Assembly: GCA_007131065.1 (NCBI GenBank)
Contig: SLRF01000050.1
Coordinates: 1 to 5,168 of the forward strand
From: Candidatus Saccharimonadota bacterium
Lineage (GTDB): Bacteria; Patescibacteriota; Saccharimonadia; QS-5-54-17
Direction of reading: 5' to 3'
DNA: 5,168 nt
Shown in pieces: positions 1-3,672 of this stretch (position 1 is its first letter; every line of letters starts with the position of its first letter). The position numbers and the translations under genes are program-made. The notes under the pieces were generated by a model. It saw only the letters and a list, made by a program, of their open reading frames with translations. It ran no database searches and was not told the DNA's origin.

Positions 1-539
1 CGGGCGTTGCTGATGACTGAGAGTAGAGTAGACTTACCGGCATTCGGCAATCCTACTAATCCTACGTCTGCTACACTTTTAAGCTCCATGCGCAACTGGC
101 GCTCTTGCCCCGGCTCTCCCAGCTCGGCCATACGGGGAGCCTGGCGCACGGATGAAGTGAAGTGAGCGTTGCCGAATCCGCCTCTACCACCCTTGGCCAA
201 AACTACACTGTCGTCTACATTCTCTAGATCCGCTACCATCTCCTCGCCTTCATAAATAACGGTACCGACCGGTACTACCACCTCGACGTCTTCGCCGTTG
301 GCTCCATGGGCGCGCCGCCGCTTGCCATTTTCTCCCGGCTTAGCAGTGACCTGCTTCTGGTGGCGGAACTTCGCCAATGTATTGACGTTATTATCGGCAC
401 GGATGATGACCGAACCGCCGTCGCCGCCGTCGCCGCCATCGGGACCGCCTTTGGATACGAACTTCTCACGCCGGAACGAGGTCGACCCGTCACCGCCCTT
501 GCCTGCTTTTACTAATAATGTAGCTTCGTCTACGAACAT
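1..539 (-). CDS. obg: GTPase Obg/CgtA, N-terminal part (3' end cut by window edge)
   Basis: Obg is a large-subunit ribosome-associated GTPase needed for 50S maturation and linked to stress control. The 179 visible residues start MFVDEATLLVKAGKGGDG and contain the family's glycine-rich N-terminal domain: SFRREKF at 21-27, GGPDGGDGGDGG at 31-42, and AKGGRGGFGN at 115-124. The G domain begins at about residue 155 with the P-loop GLPNAGKST at 163-171 (GX4GKS with K169). The switch regions, NKxD motif and any C-terminal domain lie beyond base 1. The ATG at 539 matches the family N-terminus exactly. No strong Shine-Dalgarno precedes it, only AGAAAG, while a TATAAAAT box ends about 11 nt upstream. 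The gene is separated from the CHAP gene by about 290 bp of repeat-bearing DNA, so it probably has its own promoter. The family call is very secure. Confidence 0.97.
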   Translation of the reverse strand, partial: MFVDEATLLVKAGKGGDGSTSFRREKFVSKGGPDGGDGGDGGSVIIRADNNVNTLAKFRHQKQVTAKPGENGKRRRAHGANGEDVEVVVPVGTVIYEGEEMVADLENVDDSVVLAKGGRGGFGNAHFTSSVRQAPRMAELGEPGQERQLRMELKSVADVGLVGLPNAGKSTLLSVISNA

Positions 540-549
540 TCTTTCTACT

Positions 550-578
550 ATTTTATAGGAATTAGGGGGAAGGGTACA
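550..578 (-). promoter_or_regulatory. Possible obg promoter
   Basis: On the minus strand TATAAAAT occupies 557-550; it contains TAAAAT and TATAAA, each 5 of 6 to the -10 consensus. A 17-nt spacer from TAAAAT leads to TGTACC at 578-573, only 3 of 6 to TTGACA. If used, transcription would start a few bases before the ATG at 539, giving an almost leaderless mRNA. That would agree with the missing Shine-Dalgarno. The -10 is good and the -35 poor, so this is tentative. Confidence 0.4.
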
Positions 579-593
579 GCTTGAGGGAGCAAG

Positions 594-660
594 ATTTAGG
601 ATATAGGATTCAGGGTTTAGTTAAACTTCAGGTTTTAGGTTTTAGTTGTTAGGTGTTAGC
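594..660. repeat. Degenerate TTTAGG-like heptamer tract
   Basis: On the plus strand four consecutive 7-nt units run from 594 to 621: ATTTAGG, ATATAGG, ATTCAGG, GTTTAGT. After a short TAAAC interruption, TTCAGG (627-632), TTTTAGG (633-639), TTTTAG (640-645) and TTGTTAGG (646-653) continue in looser phase. The units are related but diverged, so this is a degenerate tandem repeat between genes and not coding sequence. Its role is unknown. It lies upstream of obg and downstream of the CHAP gene. Confidence 0.7.
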
Positions 661-695
661 TATATCTATAACCTAAAACCTCACAACTACCACCT
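637..695. repeat. Imperfect inverted repeat, about 28-nt arms
   Basis: The left arm 637-664 (AGGTTTTAGTTGTTAGGTGTTAG, then CTATA) matches the reverse complement of 667-695 at most positions, with four substitutions and one indel, around a 2-nt centre (TC, 665-666). The right arm is thus an inverted copy of the TTTAGG-like tract. Either strand could fold into one long imperfect hairpin. It may end CHAP-gene transcription, but there is no clean T-run, so I call it a repeat. Confidence 0.7.
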
Positions 696-703
696 ACCAA
701 CGA

Positions 704-730
704 ACTTCTCCACTGATTTAGCGGAGAAGT
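704..730 (-). terminator. Hairpin downstream of CHAP gene, possible weak terminator
   Basis: ACTTCTCC (704-711) and GGAGAAGT (723-730) are perfect 8-bp complements around an 11-nt loop. Read on the minus strand the stem is followed by TTCGTTGG, which is not a strong U-tract. The stop codon of the possible 31-codon ORF (718-720) falls in the loop. It could be a transcript-end or 3'-stabilising hairpin for the CHAP transcript. Confidence 0.4.
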
Positions 731-813
731 GTAAGCGAAAGCTCTATGGCGTCTTTAAGTGGTAGACCTTCTGGATAGCAAGTTTTGATGCAGTAGTAGT
801 AGTTGAAAAGCAT
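718..813 (-). CDS. Possible 31-residue small protein downstream of CHAP gene
   Basis: An ATG at 813 opens 31 codons ending in TAA at 718. The product begins MLFNYYYCIKTCYPEG and continues LPLKDAIELSLTLLR. It lies 13 nt after the CHAP stop codon and in a different frame, so it could be translated from the same mRNA. The upstream spacer has only GAG-like complementarity to 16S rRNA. Two cysteines sit four residues apart (C8, C12), and the C-terminal half could form a short amphipathic helix. I recognise no family. An ORF this short can occur by chance; the arguments for it are position, a sensible composition and the hairpin over its stop. Confidence 0.3.
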   Translation of the reverse strand: MLFNYYYCIKTCYPEGLPLKDAIELSLTLLR

Positions 814-826
814 ATCTAAGCTCGGA

Positions 827-1981
827 TTAGTATATGTATAGGTAGCTAGATGCAGGTACCCAATTTACTGTCTGAGCAGCATTTCCCCATCCGGCCAATC
901 CGTTCATGTCCGAATACTTAATCATGCTTCCATCCGAAGATACTTCCTCTACAACACCGACATGGTTTCTACCTGGCCAGTACACTACTGCACCTACCTT
1001 AGGTTGGCCACCCACATAATATCCTGCAGCTTGAGCATGCGCGGTCCAACTTATAGCGTTACCCCAGTTTGATCCTACGGTGTTGCCAAGCTGTGCTGAA
1101 CGATAATAAGCCCAATCAGTACACCAGCCACGCGCATATCCTGAACTATTTGCATAGTCAGTATAGTGCGCTACAGTCACGCTACCCTGGCCGTACATAG
1201 GCACAAATGAGTTGGCAAAGTTGCTAGTAGCTGGGTTGAATGAAGGTTCTGGAGCTGGCTTCACACCGCCAGGAATAACAATCTTCTGACCGCTGCTTAA
1301 GCCGTTAATTTCGGCATCGTTGAATCGGATGATCTGAGTGGCATTGGCTTCATACTTATCGGCTAGGCTATCGGCAGTATCGCCGCTAGCTACGGTGTGC
1401 AGTACTCCGTCGACTGGCAGTATGACCAATTCATCACCGGCGCTAACACCTTCGCTTGAACCAAGGTCGTTAGCCCAGCGAATAGTATCGGACTTCACAC
1501 CGAATTTACGGGCTATGTCATTGACACTTTCACCCGAAGCTACCACGTAAGTCTGAATATCACGATGGCTGACACTGTCGGTACTGACAGCTGAAGCCTT
1601 ACGCATATAAGCACTATCACTAGAAAGTATCTGCGACTGGCTACTGAGAGCCTCGCTTCGCTCGCTGGCATCGGCTGCTAGGACTATTCCCAGCTCGCTA
1701 GCTACGTTCGCAGCTACGAAAGCCGAGGTGTTGCCATTGCCGTTGATCTCGACGCCACTTGTCTGTTGCAGTAATTTACCGGCATTATCCCGAGTATGAG
1801 CAGCGCTCATGTGACCACTAAAAGCCACGAGAGACACTACAGCAAACGCTACAGCTATATGCGTCAGATGCGCCTGATAGCGTTTGTATGAAGTCTTTGC
1901 AGTACGCGTAAGGTTGGAAACCTGGTTTTGAGTCGTTCCACTCCGTGAGAGGATATACTCTGTCGCCTGCTTGGTACTAAT
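827..1981 (-). CDS. Secreted LysM-LysM-CHAP peptidoglycan hydrolase (probable ATT start)
   Basis: This is a predicted exported cell-wall amidase/endopeptidase of 384 residues. CHAP domains cleave peptide or amide bonds in peptidoglycan with a Cys/His pair, and LysM modules bind the glycan. From the ATT at 1981: a basic N-terminal stretch with KTSYKRY, a hydrophobic core (IAVAFAVVSLVAF) at about 42-54 serving as signal or anchor, a Ser/Ala-rich linker, LysM 1 at about 144-188 (YVVASGESVNDIARKFGV), LysM 2 at about 194-238 (HTVASGDTADSLADKY), a linker, then CHAP at about 280-384. Likely catalytic residues are Cys287 (GWCTDWAYY) and His340 (NHVGVVEEV), with Asp358 or Asn360 as the third polar residue. 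The first conventional start, GTG at 1837, would cut the hydrophobic core, so translation must begin upstream. No in-frame ATG, GTG or TTG exists between the stop at 2003-2005 and 1837. ATT at 1981-1979 lies 6 nt after AGGAG. A separate promoter and long leader precede the gene. Domain calls are strong; exact bond specificity is unknown. Confidence 0.88.
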   Translation of the reverse strand: MSTKQATEYILSRSGTTQNQVSNLTRTAKTSYKRYQAHLTHIAVAFAVVSLVAFSGHMSAAHTRDNAGKLLQQTSGVEINGNGNTSAFVAANVASELGIVLAADASERSEALSSQSQILSSDSAYMRKASAVSTDSVSHRDIQTYVVASGESVNDIARKFGVKSDTIRWANDLGSSEGVSAGDELVILPVDGVLHTVASGDTADSLADKYEANATQIIRFNDAEINGLSSGQKIVIPGGVKPAPEPSFNPATSNFANSFVPMYGQGSVTVAHYTDYANSSGYARGWCTDWAYYRSAQLGNTVGSNWGNAISWTAHAQAAGYYVGGQPKVGAVVYWPGRNHVGVVEEVSSDGSMIKYSDMNGLAGWGNAAQTVNWVPASSYLYIY

Positions 1982-2009
1982 AACAATCTCCTGTCTGACT
2001 TGTTACCAA
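1971..2009 (-). promoter_or_regulatory. CHAP-gene ribosome binding site inside a hairpin
   Basis: AGGAG (1992-1988) is a strong Shine-Dalgarno 6 nt before ATT (1981-1979). On the mRNA, TTGGTAACAA (2009-2000) can pair with TTGT (1986-1983) plus TACCAA (1976-1971), a 10-bp stem with a 6-nt bulge TATTAG. The Shine-Dalgarno is then in the 13-nt loop and the ATT in the bulge. The pairing is visible directly; a regulatory role is inferred. Confidence 0.55.
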
Positions 2010-2011
2010 AT

Positions 2012-2076
2012 CAGTTTCACCGAAGTTATTTAGTTAAAACTACACCTACGACCGTTAAGTTATGAGGTGGAAACTG
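2012..2076 (-). promoter_or_regulatory. Long-range stem in CHAP-gene leader
   Basis: CAGTTTCCACC (2076-2066) pairs with GGTGAAACTG (2021-2012): 10 bp with one bulged C, closing a 44-nt loop just upstream of the ribosome-binding hairpin. With the stem at 2130-2096 it suggests a folded 5' leader. I do not recognise a known riboswitch class, including the c-di-AMP (ydaO) type that sometimes controls wall hydrolases. Confidence 0.4.
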
Positions 2077-2133
2077 CGGTGAGCTTCTCTTCTGAAACAT
2101 AAGCTTTACAGTAGTAACAGTGCTTATGCTCAT
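2026..2133 (-). CDS. Possible 35-codon upstream ORF in the CHAP-gene leader
   Basis: An ATG at 2133 opens 35 codons to TAA at 2026, starting MSISTVTTVKLMFQKRSSP. It begins about 9-12 nt after the predicted transcription start and ends 33 nt before the Shine-Dalgarno of the hydrolase. It has no clear Shine-Dalgarno of its own. Its span covers the leader stem at 2130-2096 and the 5' arm of the stem at 2076-2012. It could be a regulatory leader peptide or chance; no homology is recognised. Confidence 0.2.
   Translation of the reverse strand: MSISTVTTVKLMFQKRSSPQFPPHNLTVVGVVLTK
2096..2130 (-). promoter_or_regulatory. Leader hairpin near the predicted 5' end of CHAP mRNA
   Basis: AGCATAAGC (2130-2122) and GCTTATGTT (2104-2096) form a 9-bp stem with one G-U pair around a 17-nt loop. 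It would lie about a dozen bases from the predicted transcription start. It could protect the 5' end or take part in leader control. Confidence 0.45.
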
Positions 2134-2148
2134 CTGAGTAACGCTCTC

Positions 2149-2177
2149 ATCCTACCAAGTACTAACAGAGGTGTCAA
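2149..2177 (-). promoter_or_regulatory. Sigma-70-type promoter of the CHAP gene
   Basis: TTGACA (2177-2172) is a perfect -35 box. After exactly 17 nt comes TAGGAT (2154-2149), 4 of 6 to the -10 consensus, preceded by TGG, which fits the extended -10 TGn motif. The start site should be near 2142. This leaves a leader of about 160 nt before the ATT at 1981 and makes the hydrolase a separate transcription unit from mltG. Confidence 0.75.
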
Positions 2178-2184
2178 TATATTT
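2163..2184 (-). repeat. Direct repeat copy 2, overlapping promoter -35 and spacer
   Basis: AAATATATT (2184-2176), GAC (2175-2173), then ACCTCTGTTA (2172-2163). Except for the inserted GAC it matches the copy at 2236-2218. The GAC completes the TTGACA box, and ACCTCTGTTA occupies the end of the -35 and the first half of the spacer. Confidence 0.7.
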
Positions 2185-2217
2185 ATTTTGGCTTAAGAAG
2201 GGGATAAAATTTATAGT

Positions 2218-2236
2218 TAACAGAGGTAATATATTT
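2218..2236 (-). repeat. Direct repeat copy 1, upstream of the CHAP promoter
   Basis: AAATATATT (2236-2228) followed directly by ACCTCTGTTA (2227-2218). All 19 bases recur, with a 3-nt insertion, in copy 2. The ACCTCTGTTA starts are 55 bp apart. It could be a duplicated operator or the remains of a local duplication. Confidence 0.7.
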
Positions 2237-2264
2237 GACATATAATATTTTTATTATATTACCT
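2224..2264 (-). terminator. AT-rich inverted repeat just after mltG, possible terminator
   Basis: AGGTAATATA (2224-2233) and TATATTACCT (2255-2264) are perfect 10-bp complements beginning 6 bases past the mltG stop codon. In the mRNA a second stem competes for the 5' arm: ATATAATA (2259-2252) with TATTATAT (2247-2240) around AAAA. Neither stem is GC-rich nor followed by a clean U-run, so intrinsic termination would be weak. Position at the end of the three-gene unit is the main argument. Confidence 0.45.
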
Positions 2265-2269
2265 AGCTT

Positions 2270-3292
2270 TTACGTACCCGATACTCCGTACTGGAGTATA
2301 TATTGGTCGTGTTGCGCTTGTGTTTCAGAGAAGCGCGTCACCCCGTCGTCACCTGTTACGAAGAAGAGATACTGCGTGCTCGCTGGATTCGCCGAAGCCT
2401 CTAGAGCGCTCTTCTCGACATTAGATATTGGACCGGGCGGCAGGCCGGTGTGACGGTACGTGTTATAAGGAGAATCTAGGCTAGGGCTAGCAGATACGCC
2501 CATCTGTCTAGCTCCATACATATATGTAGGATCGGCTTGTAGCATCATGCCCCTGTCAAGACGGGTGTGGAACACCTGCGACACCTTCTCCTTCTCCCCG
2601 GAACTGGGTACTTCCTTCTGGATTATCGAGGCTAGGGTCAATCCCTCATGGATGTTGAGGCCGAATTCATCCCATTTCTCTATAACACCCTCGTCGAGTT
2701 GGCTCTGCATGTTAGCCAGGACCATGTCGATGAAGCTACGGGCATCGCCATTGCCGGATATAACGTATGTATCAGGAAATAGATAACCTTCTAATGTAGC
2801 GCCACTGGGGCGATCTCTCAGCACTGGATAATCGTATTCTGCAGATAGAGCCCTGTCTATATCGTTACGGTCAAATCCGGCCTCCTCTAATACCCCTTTA
2901 ATCTGCTCCAGTTCCATACCGCTCGGTATCTGAATAGAATTTTCCGCTACCGACCCACTGATTAGCGACTGCATGATTTCCGGAGTAGATTGAGCTGGCG
3001 AGAGCGTATAGAAACCGGCCTGTATGCGATGTGATGCATTGGATGCTCGTGCATGTATGCGAAATGCCATGTAGTCACGTATCAATCCTTCATCTTGGAG
3101 CATCCGTGCTATCTGCGCCGAGGACATGCCCTGCTCAATATTTACAAACTGCTGCTCACCCGAATCCACTACCGGCAAGAGCTGTTGCCGGTACCATAGA
3201 TATGAGCTAGCTATCACGAATAGAGAAGTAAATACCGCACCGAATATCACTGCCTTTCTCATGCGGGATTTCCGCCTAATCAAGCTGTTCAT
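2270..3292 (-). CDS. mltG: Endolytic murein transglycosylase MltG (YceG family)
   Basis: MltG cuts nascent glycan strands at the membrane and so sets their length. At 340 residues it has the usual size. An N-terminal basic stretch (RRKSRMRK) precedes one membrane helix at about 13-33. A LysM-like region lies at about 48-118 and the catalytic domain follows. Family motifs visible: LEGYLFPDTY at 167-176, LASIIQKEV at 220-228 with the presumed catalytic Glu227, LQADPTYMYG at 251-260 and SPYNTYRHTGLPPGPISN at 274-291. After that last motif the common Pro-Gly is replaced by Val-Glu (292-293), a mild oddity. The ATG at 3292 overlaps the ruvX TGA as ATGA, which indicates translational coupling and fixes the start. 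No good Shine-Dalgarno is seen at normal spacing. It is last in the baseplate-like/ruvX/mltG unit. ruvX-mltG proximity is common in bacteria. Family assignment is very secure. Confidence 0.97.
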   Translation of the reverse strand: MNSLIRRKSRMRKAVIFGAVFTSLFVIASSYLWYRQQLLPVVDSGEQQFVNIEQGMSSAQIARMLQDEGLIRDYMAFRIHARASNASHRIQAGFYTLSPAQSTPEIMQSLISGSVAENSIQIPSGMELEQIKGVLEEAGFDRNDIDRALSAEYDYPVLRDRPSGATLEGYLFPDTYVISGNGDARSFIDMVLANMQSQLDEGVIEKWDEFGLNIHEGLTLASIIQKEVPSSGEKEKVSQVFHTRLDRGMMLQADPTYMYGARQMGVSASPSLDSPYNTYRHTGLPPGPISNVEKSALEASANPASTQYLFFVTGDDGVTRFSETQAQHDQYILQYGVSGT

Positions 3293-3672
3293 AGTGAATT
3301 TATATAATCTCCCAGTATTACGGTAGCTGCTAAACTATCGATATCGGCCTTAGGAAACTGCGGTTTTAATTCCGCTGCCGCCTGGGTCGAAAGTGTCTCA
3401 TCGACTAGCAGTACTTCGCATTTTAGCGACTCTTCCAGCTCCCCGGCAAATCTACGGACCTCGGCCGACTGGGGAGTTTCTTCGCCACTCAGATTACGAG
3501 GCAAGCCTACTACGACCAGCTCGACTCCTTCTTCTACTACTAAAGAGGTTAGCGAAGCGATAGCTTCAGAGTCATTGCGTATCTGGCCCTGCGGCCTAGG
3601 AAGCCTGGTTTCGGTATTGGCAATAGCCGTACCTATTCGCTTACCACCCCAATCAATCGCTAGTATCTTCAT
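3289..3672 (-). CDS. ruvX: RuvX/YqgF family RNase H-fold nuclease
   Basis: This family (YqgF, also called RuvX) is a small RNase H-like nuclease linked to 16S rRNA 5'-end processing and, in some bacteria, Holliday-junction resolution. The 127-residue product has normal length. Family landmarks: MKILAIDWGGKRIGTAIAN at 1-19 with acidic Asp7, VVVGLPRNLSGEETPQ at 53-68, VDETLSTQAAAE at 90-101 with Asp91/Glu92, and DIDSLAATVILGDYI at 110-124 with Asp112. The usual DERLTT motif reads DETLST here, losing the arginine, but the acidic residues remain, so activity is expected. The ATG at 3672 lies inside the upstream gene, a 20-nt overlap. The stop overlaps mltG by 4 nt. There is only weak Shine-Dalgarno character, which fits coupled translation. 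Confidence 0.95.
   Translation of the reverse strand: MKILAIDWGGKRIGTAIANTETRLPRPQGQIRNDSEAIASLTSLVVEEGVELVVVGLPRNLSGEETPQSAEVRRFAGELEESLKCEVLLVDETLSTQAAAELKPQFPKADIDSLAATVILGDYINSL

Noticed and set aside
275..558. Other open frames within the obg region on both strands
   Set aside because: They are shadows of the GC-rich, glycine-coding obg frame, which carries all the family motifs.
593..700. CRISPR array or telomere-like element
   Set aside because: The repeat units are only 7 nt and diverged, with no regular spacers and no cas genes; resemblance to TTTAGGG telomere repeats is superficial in an internal chromosomal spacer.
541..826. tRNA or other structured RNA gene
   Set aside because: No cloverleaf, TTCRANY T-loop motif or known RNA core could be found on either strand; only simple hairpins are present.
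718..864. Frameshifted C-terminal extension of the CHAP protein
   Set aside because: The CHAP domain ends naturally at VPASSYLYIY with its own TAA, and the next ORF overlaps in another frame without a slippery site that I can see.
827..1837. CHAP gene starting at GTG 1837
   Set aside because: This start lies in the middle of the hydrophobic signal segment; in-frame codons upstream encode the basic n-region and first half of the core.
2235..2246. Plus-strand TTGACA directly followed by TATAAT
   Set aside because: The two hexamers abut with zero spacer, so they cannot act together as a sigma-70 promoter; both fall in an AT-rich inverted repeat and no plus-strand gene follows.
2235..3326. Plus-strand open frames opposite mltG
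   Set aside because: They are short, show no domain-like composition, and lie antisense to a clearly recognised gene.
3289..3672. Recoded genetic code (UGA as Gly or Trp)
   Set aside because: TGA cleanly ends ruvX and the Baseplate_J-like gene at overlap junctions with the next start, and tryptophans use TGG, so the standard code fits.
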